Source: an uncultured Pseudoruegeria sp.
GTDB taxonomy: Bacteria > Pseudomonadota > Alphaproteobacteria > Rhodobacterales > Rhodobacteraceae
Length of the DNA stretch: 64,000 bases
Assembly (NCBI GenBank): GCA_947498155.1
Contig: CANMJD010000001.1
Location: 186,001-250,000, forward strand
Reading direction: 5' to 3'
Each line of letters starts with the position of its first letter. Position 1 is the first letter of the stretch. The notes below the pieces were generated by a model. The model had not been told where the DNA came from, made no database searches, and saw only the letters and a program-made list of their open reading frames with translations. The translations under genes were made by a program, and so were the position numbers. Shown here piece by piece: positions 56,541-64,000 of this stretch.

Positions 56541-57719
56541 ATGAACGGCGCAGATACCGCGTGGATACTAGTAGCGACAGCCCTTGTGCTGTTTATGACA
56601 TTGCCGGGGCTTGCCCTGTTTTACGGCGGGCTGGTGCGCGCCCGAAATGTACTCAGCGTCTTTATGCAATGCTATGCCATTGCCTGTTTGATGAGCATTT
56701 TGTGGCTGGCCTTTGGCTATACCATCGCCTTTGGCGCCGGGGAGAGCGGTTACTGGGGCGGCTTGGGCAAAATGTTCTTGACCGGCGTCACCGCTGATAG
56801 CCTGTCGGGCACCCTGCCCGAAGTGCTGTTTTTCGCCTTTCAGATGACCTTTGCGATCATCACCCCGGCGCTGATTGTCGGGGCCTATGTGGAACGCATC
56901 AATTTCGGGTTTGTGCTGCTGTTTTCCGGTCTCTGGATGCTGCTGTGCTATGCGCCGGTGGTCCATTGGATCTGGGGCGGCGGGTTTATGGCCGATGGTG
57001 GCATTTTCGGTGAAACGGGCGTGAAGGATTTCGCTGGCGGCATCGTGGTGCATGAAACCGCCGGTCTGGCGGCACTGTTGCTGGCGGTCTTTCTGGGGCC
57101 GCGCAGAGACCATAGCAAACCCCCACATTCACCGGGCTTTGTGATGATCGGTGCGGCGATGCTCTGGGTAGGCTGGTTCGGCTTTAACGGCGGCTCGCAA
57201 CTTGCCGCAGATGGCGGCGCAGCCATGGCGATTACCGTGACCCATATTTCCGCCGCCACCGCCAGCCTGACTTGGGCGCTGTGGGAACGGATCAAATTTG
57301 GCAAAGCCTCTTTGGTCGGGATCGTGACCGGCACCATTGCGGGTCTGGCCTCGATCACACCAGCTTCTGGTTTCGTCGGCCCGGTTGAGGCGCTGATCAT
57401 CGGGGCAATCGCTGGTGTCCTGTGTCAGGAAGCCGTTAATCTGATCCGCAACACGCTGAAAATCGACGACACCTTGGATGTCTTCGCGGTGCATGGGGTT
57501 GGCGGTATTTTCGGCACCATCATGATCGCGGTCTTCGGGGCCGGTACTTGGGCGGCACAATTGGGCGGTCTGGCGATTGTCGGGCTCTACACGGTTGTGG
57601 TCTCTGTGGTGTTGATCAAGCTTGTTAACCTGATCCTGCCAATGCGCGTTGATCCGGAAATCGAGCACGCAGGTCTGGATCTCGCGGTGCATGGTGAAAA
57701 AGCCTATCACCTGAGCTGA
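56541..57719 (+). CDS. amtB: Ammonium transporter AmtB
   Basis: 392 residues, eleven-helix ammonium channel. PGLALFYGGLVRARNVLS near 21-38, NGGSQLAADGG near 217, and the twin-histidine positions in VVHWIWGGGF near 144-153 and VFAVHGVGGIFG near 313-324. RBS GGAGGGG. No glnK is adjacent, unlike the common glnK-amtB pair, so PII control would act in trans. No signal peptide extension. Confidence 0.94.
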   Translation: MNGADTAWILVATALVLFMTLPGLALFYGGLVRARNVLSVFMQCYAIACLMSILWLAFGYTIAFGAGESGYWGGLGKMFLTGVTADSLSGTLPEVLFFAFQMTFAIITPALIVGAYVERINFGFVLLFSGLWMLLCYAPVVHWIWGGGFMADGGIFGETGVKDFAGGIVVHETAGLAALLLAVFLGPRRDHSKPPHSPGFVMIGAAMLWVGWFGFNGGSQLAADGGAAMAITVTHISAATASLTWALWERIKFGKASLVGIVTGTIAGLASITPASGFVGPVEALIIGAIAGVLCQEAVNLIRNTLKIDDTLDVFAVHGVGGIFGTIMIAVFGAGTWAAQLGGLAIVGLYTVVVSVVLIKLVNLILPMRVDPEIEHAGLDLAVHGEKAYHLS

Positions 57720-57742
57720 TCCAGCTTTCACAAAAAGATCGG

Positions 57743-57769
57743 AAACGGGCCCCAAGCGGGCCCGTTTTT
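57743..57769 (+). terminator. Intrinsic terminator of amtB
   Basis: AAACGGGCCC / GGGCCCGTTT with a five-base loop and a T-run, with a second T-run a few bases later. Directly followed by repeat copy B. Confidence 0.92.
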
Positions 57770-57779
57770 GATTTTTTGG

Positions 57780-57809
57780 GCCTCCGGCGGGGATATTTTA
57801 GGAACAAAG
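57780..57809 (+). repeat. 30-bp dispersed repeat, copy B
   Basis: GCCTCCGGCGGGGATATTT then TAGGAACAAAG. It matches copy A (1614-1643, minus) at 28 of 30 positions. It lies between the amtB terminator and the stop of the convergent RatA/COQ10-like gene. Confidence 0.6.
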
Positions 57810-57814
57810 TAGAC

Positions 57815-58261
57815 CTAAGCGTAGAGCGCCTTGGCGCGGTCTTCAAAGGCGCGGACAATGCGTTGCATGGCCTCGTTAAAGACAACGCCGATGACCTTTT
57901 GAAGGATCGCGTTCTTGAATTCGAAATCGACAAAAAAATCGACTTCGCAGCCGCCCTCAGGATGGTCTTTGAACTGCCATGTCGATTTCAGATATTTAAA
58001 CGGCCCGTCCAGATATTCGGTGTCGATCTTTTTCTCGTCGGCAAACAAGGTGACGCGGGAGCCGAAACGTTCCCGAAAGACTTTGAAAGAGATCACCAGA
58101 TCCGCCAGCATGACCTCTGTTTCGGGTCCGCTTGTGCGCGCGCGAATGCGGGCCGCAGCGCACCAAGGCAGAAACTCCGGATATTTGGCAACATCCGCCA
58201 CCAGCGCATACATCTGATCTGCCGTATAGGGCAAATGGCGTTTTTCGGTGTGGGTCGTCAT
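57815..58261 (-). CDS. COQ10/RatA-family START-like protein
   Basis: 148 residues, SRPBCC helix-grip fold. YTADQMYALVADVAKYPEFLPW near 12-33 is the family signature; VIGVVFNEAMQRIVRAFEDRA forms the C-terminal helix. Alphaproteobacterial members are usually taken as ubiquinone-binding COQ10 homologues needed for respiration; E. coli RatA was described as a ribosome-association toxin. The former is more likely here. Confidence 0.87.
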   Translation of the reverse strand: MTTHTEKRHLPYTADQMYALVADVAKYPEFLPWCAAARIRARTSGPETEVMLADLVISFKVFRERFGSRVTLFADEKKIDTEYLDGPFKYLKSTWQFKDHPEGGCEVDFFVDFEFKNAILQKVIGVVFNEAMQRIVRAFEDRAKALYA

Positions 58262-58332
58262 AATCGGGCGTTTTCCTGTATACAGTGGCGCGTCATTTCG
58301 TAGACTGCGAGCGAAAAATCAAGGGGATAGTC

Positions 58333-58878
58333 ATGCCAACGCGGCCATATGTCATCGATGAAATGATTTCTGCGAAGTCGATTGCGGCGCGCATCGAGGA
58401 TCTGGCGCGTGAAATCGCCGGGAGTTTCGCTGAGACCGACAAGCTAGTTGTGGTCGGTTTGCTGCGCGGCAGTTTTGTGTTTATTGCCGATCTGGTGCGC
58501 GAGCTGGACCTGCCGGTCGAGGTCGATTTTCTCGAGGCGTCCTCTTATGGGGACGCGATGGAATCCAGTAAAGAAGTCCGTATTCTGAAAGACTTACGGG
58601 GCGAAATTCATGGACGGGACGTGCTGGTCGTAGAAGATATTGTCGACACCGGCTTTACCCTGCATCATGTGATCAACCTGCTGAAAAGCCGTGAGCCAAA
58701 ACGGCTGCGCACCATTGCCCTGTTGGACAAACCCGTGCGGCGCGAGGTCGACGTAAAGGCCGATTGGACCGGATTTGAAATTCCGGATGAGTTTGTCGTC
58801 GGCTACGGTATTGATTTTGCTCAACGCAACCGCAACCTGCCTTTTATCGGCAAGGTTCGATTTACCGAAGGCGATTAA
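58333..58878 (+). CDS. hpt: Hypoxanthine phosphoribosyltransferase
   Basis: 181 residues; salvages hypoxanthine (and guanine) to nucleotides with PRPP. PRPP motif [14 protein letters not shown] near 98-111, [17 protein letters not shown] near 43-59, and [19 protein letters not shown] near 155-173. ATG with AAGGGGA is used rather than an upstream in-frame codon. Confidence 0.94.
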   Translation: MPTRPYVIDEMISAKSIAARIEDLAREIAGSFAETDKLVVVGLLRGSFVFIADLVRELDLPVEVDFLEASSYGDAMESSKEVRILKDLRGEIHGRDVLVVEDIVDTGFTLHHVINLLKSREPKRLRTIALLDKPVRREVDVKADWTGFEIPDEFVVGYGIDFAQRNRNLPFIGKVRFTEGD

Positions 58879-58881
58879 TCG

Positions 58882-59061
58882 ATGCTGAATCCGCGCTGGT
58901 TTATGAAAATGTCGATGTGGGCGCGCAATCCGCCCAGTGCCAAGAAGGTCATGTTTGTCTTTGCCATTATTGCCATTTGTCTTGCGCTTTTTGTGGTGGA
59001 GCGGTTTATCGGCTGGCCCGAATGGGCGACGCCAAACCGGATGGGGCGGCGGGCTTTCTAG
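58882..59061 (+). CDS. 59-residue single-helix membrane peptide
   Basis: Starts three bases after hpt, with GAAGG upstream. Layout: basic amphipathic N-terminus (MLNPRWFMKMSMWARNPPS), KK, one transmembrane helix (residues about 23-41), and a short tail with GWPEWATPNRM. The arginine/lysine before the helix predicts a cytoplasmic N-terminus. Sequence composition, coupling to hpt and a RBS argue for a real gene. No function known to me. Confidence 0.7.
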   Translation: MLNPRWFMKMSMWARNPPSAKKVMFVFAIIAICLALFVVERFIGWPEWATPNRMGRRAF

Positions 59062-59137
59062 AAATACCTTGTCAGCGGCGCTGATCCTCCACAGAATTGG
59101 GTCATATTAATCCATTTATTTCAAACAGAGGTGTTGT

Positions 59138-60013
59138 ATGCGTTTGCTTCGGATTTTGATCATCTTGCTGCTGCTGGCAGGGGTCGGTTTGTGGCTGACC
59201 CGCCCCAAGACAGAAGACCCAGACCTTGTGGCTGCGATGCAGGGCGATGCCACGCGCGGGGAGCGTATATTTTATGCAGGCGGCTGTGCCTCTTGTCATG
59301 CGCCCGAAGGGGCCACGGGGGAGGCAAAGCTTACCCTTGCCGGGGGCATGGGGTTTCCATCGGATTTCGGAACATTTTACGCGCCTAATATCTCGAGCGA
59401 TCCGGATCAGGGGATCGGTGATTGGAGCGCACTGGATCTGGTCAATGCGATGAAGCATGGCACATCCCCCGCAGGCAGCCATTATTATCCGGCCTTTCCC
59501 TATGCGTCCTATTCAAAAGCAGAGGTGCAGGACATTGTCGATCTGAGCGCTTTTCTGGCGACCTTGCCCGCCGATCCAACGCCAAGCAAGCCCCATGATG
59601 TCGGTTTTCCCTTTAATATCCGCGCCTCTCTTGGCGGTTGGAAAATGTTGTTTCTAAACGACAAATGGGTAATGGAAAACCCCAAAAACCCCGAGGTGGA
59701 ACGCGGCAGGTATCTGGTGGAGGCTTTGGGCCACTGCGGTGAATGCCACACCCCGCGAAACATATTGGGGGGCATGAAAACCGCAGAATGGTTAAGCGGT
59801 GCGCCAAACCCATCAGGCAAGGGCCGCACCCCCGGCATCACACCGGCGCAGCTTGACTGGAGCTCTGAGGATATTGCCGAATATCTAAGTTCCGGCTTTA
59901 CACCGGAGTTTGACAGTGCTGGTGGCCATATGGCGGCGGTGGTTGAAAATACCGCCAAGCTGAGTGACGCCGACCGGCAGGCCATTGGCGCCTATATCAA
60001 GGCCCTGCCTTAG
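59138..60013 (+). CDS. Dihaem c-type cytochrome, membrane anchored
   Basis: 291 residues. Uncleaved or cleavable N-terminal helix about 4-20, then two cytochrome c domains with haem motifs CASCH near 50 and CGECH near 199. The sequence pattern (YAPNISSDPDQGIGDWS, later GKGRTPGITP) matches the cytochrome subunit family of alcohol/sorbitol dehydrogenases and similar electron carriers. No dehydrogenase gene is adjacent, so its electron donor is unknown. RBS GAGG. Confidence 0.88.
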   Translation: MRLLRILIILLLLAGVGLWLTRPKTEDPDLVAAMQGDATRGERIFYAGGCASCHAPEGATGEAKLTLAGGMGFPSDFGTFYAPNISSDPDQGIGDWSALDLVNAMKHGTSPAGSHYYPAFPYASYSKAEVQDIVDLSAFLATLPADPTPSKPHDVGFPFNIRASLGGWKMLFLNDKWVMENPKNPEVERGRYLVEALGHCGECHTPRNILGGMKTAEWLSGAPNPSGKGRTPGITPAQLDWSSEDIAEYLSSGFTPEFDSAGGHMAAVVENTAKLSDADRQAIGAYIKALP

Positions 60014-60025
60014 AGTCTGGCCGAT

Positions 60026-60050
60026 AAAAAAGGGGCGCAACTGCGCCCCT
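60026..60050 (-). terminator. Intrinsic terminator of lipA
   Basis: AGGGGCGC / GCGCCCCT, loop of four, T-run on the minus strand. It also lies 13 bases after the convergent cytochrome gene. Confidence 0.88.
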
Positions 60051-60075
60051 GATCATCCAATCCTGAATGTACTTT

Positions 60076-61029
60076 TTAGCTGATGCCGAGCTTTTTCAGC
60101 CGGTTTTCCCGCAGTTGGGCAAAATCATCGCCCGCGTGATAGCTGGAACGGGTCAGTGGTGTGGCCGACACCATCAAGAAGCCTTTGCCATAGGCCGCTT
60201 TTTCATATGAGGCGAATTCCTCGGGGGTGACAAAGCGGTCAACCGCGTGGTGCTTTGGCGTTGGCTGAAGATACTGACCGATGGTCAGAAAATCGATATC
60301 AGCAGCACGCATGTCTTCCATCACCTGAATGACGGCCTGACGATCCTCGCCCAGCCCGACCATGATGCCGGATTTGGTGAACATCGATGCATCCAGTTCT
60401 TTGACCCGCTGCAACAGGCGCAGCGAATGGAAATAGCGCGCGCCGGGGCGGACTTCGGGATAGAGACCGGGCACGGTTTCAAGATTGTGATTGAACACAT
60501 CCGGTTTTGCCGCAACCACAACTTCCAAGGCGCTGTCATCGCAGCGGATAAAGTCGGGAGTCAGAATTTCGATCGTCGTATTGGGGGACTGACGACGCAC
60601 CGCCCGGATGGTTTGGGCAAAATGTTCTGCCCCGCCGTCCTCAACGTCATCGCGGTCCACAGAAGTGATCACAACATGGTTCAACCCAAGCTTTTTGACC
60701 GCATCCGCCACCCGTCCGGGCTCAAACACATCGAGCGCTTCGGGCGGTTTGCCTGTGGCGATGTTACAGAAGGTACACGCGCGGGTGCAGACCTCACCCA
60801 TGATCATCATGGTGGCGTGGCCCTGACTCCAGCATTCGCCGACATTCGGGCAGCCAGCCTCTTCGCAGACGGTCACGAGTTTATTTTCGCGCATGATGTC
60901 GCGGGTTTCTTTATACCCAGCCGAGGTTGGCGCTTTGACCCGAATCCAGTCAGGCTTTCGCGGCTGCGGGCTATCGGGCCGTTTGGCTTTCTCGGGATGG
61001 CGTTGCGAGGGTATTTTCAAATCGCGCAT
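60076..61029 (-). CDS. lipA: Lipoyl synthase
   Basis: 317 residues. Radical SAM enzyme inserting two sulphurs into octanoyl groups. Auxiliary cluster [12 protein letters not shown] near 55-66, radical SAM cluster [10 protein letters not shown] near 81-90, and C-terminal RSSYHAG serine ligand near 297. The ATG at the MRDLKIP start has AAGGA upstream and is preferred over a frame extension. Divergent from aqpZ. Confidence 0.96.
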   Translation of the reverse strand: MRDLKIPSQRHPEKAKRPDSPQPRKPDWIRVKAPTSAGYKETRDIMRENKLVTVCEEAGCPNVGECWSQGHATMMIMGEVCTRACTFCNIATGKPPEALDVFEPGRVADAVKKLGLNHVVITSVDRDDVEDGGAEHFAQTIRAVRRQSPNTTIEILTPDFIRCDDSALEVVVAAKPDVFNHNLETVPGLYPEVRPGARYFHSLRLLQRVKELDASMFTKSGIMVGLGEDRQAVIQVMEDMRAADIDFLTIGQYLQPTPKHHAVDRFVTPEEFASYEKAAYGKGFLMVSATPLTRSSYHAGDDFAQLRENRLKKLGIS

Positions 61030-61185
61030 GTGCTGGGTCCTTCTCCTTCGGCGCATCATACGGATTATTATGGCTGAAACCAGACTCGAATTCCCTCGCA
61101 TAGCGGATATGCAAAACCATTTGGTCTGGTGCAAAACATGTGTAAGTTGCAGTCATAACTTCAAAAGAAAACAAGGTTCAGGGAC

Positions 61186-61872
61186 GTGAAAAAGAATATC
61201 GCAGAAATTATTGGCACCTTTATTCTGGTGTTTTTCGGCTGTGGCGCTGCTGTGTTTATGGGCGACAGTATCGGATGGCTCGGGATTTCCTTTGCTTTCG
61301 GGCTGTCGATTGTAGCGGCGGCTTATTCCATCGGGGCCATTTCGGGGGCCCATCTTAATCCGGCGGTGTCGCTTGGCATGGTCACCGCAGGCCGCATGAG
61401 CGTACCTGAATTTGTTGGCTATGCGATCTCTCAGACCATCGGGGCGGTGCTGGCGACCTTGGTTATTCTGGTGATTGCCTCTGGTAAGGCCGATTATTCG
61501 GTTGCCACCAATGGATTGGGGGCGAATGGCTACGGACCCGGGTATAACAACGAATACAGCATGATGTCGGCGCTGGTTTTTGAATTTGTCGCAACGTTTA
61601 TCTTTGTCACCGTCATTCTGGGGGCCACGCAGAAGGCTTCTCCGGCGGCGATGGCGGGGCTGGCGATTGGTCTGACTCTGGCGGCCATCCATATGGTCGG
61701 GATCGCCATCACCGGTGTTTCGGTTAACCCTGCCCGTTCGATCGGGCCGGCACTGTTTTCCGGTAGCGCGGCACTGGGCCAGCTGTGGCTGTTTATTGTT
61801 GCCCCTCTGGCGGGCGGCGCTTTGGCAGGCGTGGTTTTTGCAATGGGCGCAACAGCGGCGGATGCCGATTAA
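61186..61872 (+). CDS. aqpZ: Aquaporin Z
   Basis: 228 residues, six helices plus two half helices. NPA motifs at residues 58-60 (in GAHLNPAVS) and 181-183 (in SVNPARS); the second lies after the arginine-flanked filter as in water-selective AqpZ. It begins with GTG. Strong terminator follows. Confidence 0.94.
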   Translation: MKKNIAEIIGTFILVFFGCGAAVFMGDSIGWLGISFAFGLSIVAAAYSIGAISGAHLNPAVSLGMVTAGRMSVPEFVGYAISQTIGAVLATLVILVIASGKADYSVATNGLGANGYGPGYNNEYSMMSALVFEFVATFIFVTVILGATQKASPAAMAGLAIGLTLAAIHMVGIAITGVSVNPARSIGPALFSGSAALGQLWLFIVAPLAGGALAGVVFAMGATAADAD

Positions 61873-61911
61873 TCAAGTCGGCCATTTCTTTCGGCCCGCA
61901 TAAAAGACACG

Positions 61912-61945
61912 AAAACGCAGCCCCTCTAGGGTTGCGTTTTTGCTT
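61912..61945 (+). terminator. Intrinsic terminator of aqpZ
   Basis: AAAACGCAGCCC / GGGTTGCGTTTT, twelve pairs with one G-T, loop of five, T-run. About 40 bases past the stop. Confidence 0.9.
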
Positions 61946-62092
61946 TTCAGGCGTCGCAAGATCATAGCAGATATACCGATTTCGCATATGCAGCATTTGT
62001 CGAATTGAAGCCGATTTAGAATCATTATAGACAGCCCATTAACGGGGCATCAGCCCTGGAAAAAAGCCGAAACAACAAGAGAGTAAATCGCT

Positions 62093-62641
62093 ATGAAAGC
62101 TGGAATTCGCCTGCCCGACGTTACTTTTCACACCCGTGTACGTGACGACTCTATCGAAGGTTCGAACCCGTTCCGTTGGGAAGATAAAACAACCCAGGAT
62201 TACTTTGCCGGTAAACGCGTGGTACTGTTTGCCCTGCCCGGTGCGTTCACCCCGACATGCTCGACCTTCCAGCTTCCGGGTTTCGAGAACGGCTTTGCGG
62301 ATTTTCAAGCCGAAGGCATCGACGGAATTTACTGCCTGTCAGTTAACGACAGCTTTGTAATGAACAAATGGGCCGAAGCGCAAAATCTGAAAAACGTTAG
62401 CGTGATCCCCGATGGCTCTGCCGAGTTTACCCGCAAAATGGGCATGCTGGTGGCCAAGGAAAATCTCGGCTTCGGCGCACGCTCTTGGCGCTATGCCGCT
62501 GTGGTCAACGATGGTGTGATCGAAGCCTGGTTCGAAGAGCCCGGTCTGTCCGACAACCACGGTGAAGACCCCTATGGTGTGTCCTCGCCAGAGACTGTGT
62601 TGAACTGGCTGGTGGATGCCAATCAGGAAAAAGCAGCCTGA
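62093..62641 (+). CDS. Peroxiredoxin, Prx5 type
   Basis: 182 residues. Reduces peroxides with a peroxidatic Cys-56 in LPGAFTPTCST; a further cysteine, Cys-81, could resolve. The family's long N-terminal FxxEDKTTQDYFAGKRVVLFA and RSWRYAAVVNDGVI are present. No fused glutaredoxin. Monocistronic with its own terminator. Confidence 0.93.
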   Translation: MKAGIRLPDVTFHTRVRDDSIEGSNPFRWEDKTTQDYFAGKRVVLFALPGAFTPTCSTFQLPGFENGFADFQAEGIDGIYCLSVNDSFVMNKWAEAQNLKNVSVIPDGSAEFTRKMGMLVAKENLGFGARSWRYAAVVNDGVIEAWFEEPGLSDNHGEDPYGVSSPETVLNWLVDANQEKAA

Positions 62642-62664
62642 ATCCAATGTGGAATTTAAGAATA

Positions 62665-62690
62665 GGCCCGCGCATTTGGCGGGCCTTTTT
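62665..62690 (+). terminator. Intrinsic terminator of the peroxiredoxin gene
   Basis: GGCCCGC / GCGGGCC with a seven-base loop and five T. Ends three bases before the convergent DUF6456 stop. Confidence 0.88.
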
Positions 62691-62692
62691 AC

Positions 62693-63775
62693 CTATCCGA
62701 TTAACGGCCCGTGGGGCCCGACCATATCGTCGTAATGGGCCCGCAGCCGTTGTAGGGCAATCCGCAAGACGATTTTACCGGATCGTGCTGACCAGCCCAT
62801 GCGTTTCTCTGCGGCTTCCATGCCCTCCAGATAGCAACAGCAGCGCAAGACCACATCCCCCAGTCCCGGCCCCAGATCGCGCAGCGCTGATTGCACGCGT
62901 GCCCGGGCAGCCGCAGGTGAAGACCCCTCATAATCAATACCTTGTCGCTCTGATCCTGCAGAGCAAGTTAGAAATCTGTCCCAGTCCTGTGTGACGCGCG
63001 GACCAAGCTGGGCCAATTCGAAATCTTCACGGAGCTGCTCTCCGGCGGTCACAAGTTCAACCGGCAGAAACGGAGCACCATTGCGGTCCTTTCGGCGGGA
63101 AAGGGCTGCCAACGGCGACTCCGCAATGGCCCCGCGCGTCGGGCGCACCATTTCTGCAGGCTGAAAGGCGCTGGCGGCTTCGGCAAACCCTGCCCCGTGC
63201 TGAACGCCGCCTTCCTGCGCGCGCAACCACGCCTTGCCAGCAGCGGTGATCTGGTATTGCCGTACCCGGCCATCCTGCTCACAGGTGATCCATTCACGCA
63301 GCGCCAGCGTTTGGGCGACATCCCGGTCCAACACGGCGGTACGGGCGGTTTCGCCATCCGGAAGGCTGCGCAGGATGATTGCATTGTCCATATCCGGCGC
63401 CACCGCCAGCCGCGCGCCGCTTTCGCACAGGCGCCGCAGCACCCGCAGGGCTTCTTGGGTAAAGCGGCCTGCATCGTCGTTTCTTGCGCAGGTTTTGGGG
63501 TATGTCATGGGCTTTTTCTCCTGAATGGCTTTGGGGGCGGCGGCGGCATAGTGACGATGCTCCAGCCGGATCAGCGCTTCATCCACGAGCGGATCTTCGC
63601 GTCGGGATTCATATTTTCGTATTTGTCGCAAAATGGTTGATGCGTGACATCCTGCACCGCGCGCCAACGAACGGATGGATGTCCCGGATGCGGTATGCGC
63701 CAGATAATGATGCGCTGCCAGAGGCAGATGGTGGGGGGGATCGTTTCGATGAGACTCTCTTTGGGGCCGACACAT
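62693..63775 (-). CDS. DUF6456 domain protein with N-terminal helix-turn-helix-like region
   Basis: 360 residues. Residues about 28-55 (TSIRSLARGAGCHASTILRQ) look like a helix-turn-helix, 95-200 contains a winged-helix-like part (YQITAAGKAWLRAQ), and the C-terminal ~130 residues (DFELAQLGPRVTQDWDRFLT, then GLGDVVLRCCCYLEGMEAAE) match the alphaproteobacterial DUF6456 group. Probable DNA-binding protein of unknown target. The start ATG is the first in an otherwise AT-rich upstream region. Confidence 0.75.
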   Translation of the reverse strand: MCRPQRESHRNDPPHHLPLAAHHYLAHTASGTSIRSLARGAGCHASTILRQIRKYESRREDPLVDEALIRLEHRHYAAAAPKAIQEKKPMTYPKTCARNDDAGRFTQEALRVLRRLCESGARLAVAPDMDNAIILRSLPDGETARTAVLDRDVAQTLALREWITCEQDGRVRQYQITAAGKAWLRAQEGGVQHGAGFAEAASAFQPAEMVRPTRGAIAESPLAALSRRKDRNGAPFLPVELVTAGEQLREDFELAQLGPRVTQDWDRFLTCSAGSERQGIDYEGSSPAAARARVQSALRDLGPGLGDVVLRCCCYLEGMEAAEKRMGWSARSGKIVLRIALQRLRAHYDDMVGPHGPLIG

Positions 63776-64000
63776 GAGTTACCTCCACTACGTCGTGTAA
63801 GTGCTTTATTTAAATGCAAATCCGGCGATCAGTCTCAGAAGCCACTAGTTACATAATTATTAAAATTCGCCACAAATTTAAGAATAGTTTCCAAAGTATG
63901 AACAATTTTAATGTGCATCGAACGTTGGATTTCAATTCACGCAACACAGCCAAAGGTTGTGCCTAAATGCAATCATTGCTCATTTTCAGAGGATTAGTTG
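63776..64000. other. AT-rich right edge, possible start of a further gene
   Basis: 225 bases without a complete gene, strongly AT-rich near 63840-63910, probably the promoter area of the DUF6456 gene (minus) and of a gene to the right. An ATG at 63967 opens a frame to the end of the window (MQSLLIFRGLV), but only eleven codons are visible and no clear RBS precedes it. Confidence 0.35.

Noticed and set aside
1-64000. rRNA, tRNA, CRISPR, insertion sequences, prophage or integrative element
   Set aside because: No arrays of equally spaced repeats, no transposase or integrase motifs and no recognisable tRNA or rRNA stretches were seen on either strand.

Overview
The window comes from the chromosome of a marine-type alphaproteobacterium of the order Rhodobacterales (Roseobacter-like). 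The evidence is gene order and family choice: a nifR3(dusB)-ntrB-ntrC-ntrY-ntrX-trkA-trkH-hfq-hflX run on one strand, an NtrC without the sigma-54 contact loop as in Rhodobacter, an ispDF fusion, a class II DAHP synthase beside a GlxA-type regulator, an aspartate-rich (Mg type) HemB, and PstC/PstA permeases with the long alphaproteobacterial N-terminal extensions. Almost all of it is core or conserved accessory chromosome. I see no rRNA, tRNA, insertion sequence, phage, CRISPR array or toxin island.

Layout. 1-3749 (minus): branched-chain amino acid type ABC transporter (solute binder, LivG, LivF, LivH), cut by the left edge. 4180-6745: GlxA-type regulator divergent from class II DAHP synthase. 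6742-10768: PAS protein, then yicC-gmk-gamma carbonic anhydrase-trans-sulfuration enzyme. 10841-18191: phosphate regulon phoR-pstSCAB-phoU-phoB with a three-repeat Pho box in front of pstS. 18486-19963: aroQ-luxR(solo) followed by a strongly structured, terminator-ended untranslated stretch. 20068-21788 (minus): rpsB-tsf. 22119-24723: psuK-psuG and a DUF502 membrane protein. 24731-26747 (minus): 3-hydroxybutyrate dehydrogenase and patatin-like hydrolase behind a promoter/hairpin/terminator leader. 26827-32758: YejA-like binder, XRE-cupin regulator, acyl-CoA ligase, DsbA-like protein, MFS exporter. 32952-39722: mfd, small membrane protein, hemB, SYLF lipoprotein, beta-hydroxyacid dehydrogenase. 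39813-42272: penicillin/AHL-acylase family enzyme. 42277-54101 (minus): hflX, hfq, Trk potassium uptake, both Ntr two-component systems, dusB. 54288-57719: ispDF-pgpA-cinA(C) and amtB. 57815-62641: RatA/COQ10-like protein, hpt, a 59-residue membrane peptide, dihaem cytochrome c, lipA, aqpZ, peroxiredoxin. 62693-63775 (minus): DUF6456 DNA-binding-like protein, then an AT-rich right edge.

How the parts fit: three nutrient circuits sit together (phosphate: PhoR/PhoB/Pst/PhoU; nitrogen: NtrBC, NtrYX, AmtB, DusB; potassium: TrkAH), with Hfq providing post-transcriptional control. Shikimate-pathway entry (class II DAHP synthase) and its third step (AroQ) are both present, the latter tied to a LuxR solo.

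The least explained signals are non-coding: (i) a chain of hairpins ending in an intrinsic terminator downstream of luxR (19753-19963); (ii) a promoter-hairpin-terminator unit upstream of bdhA that looks like an attenuated leader or a small RNA; (iii) a 30-bp sequence present twice (28/30 identical) next to gene 3' ends; (iv) perfect palindromes upstream of amtB and of the liv binder. All reading was by eye; homology statements rest on motif recognition, not on searches.
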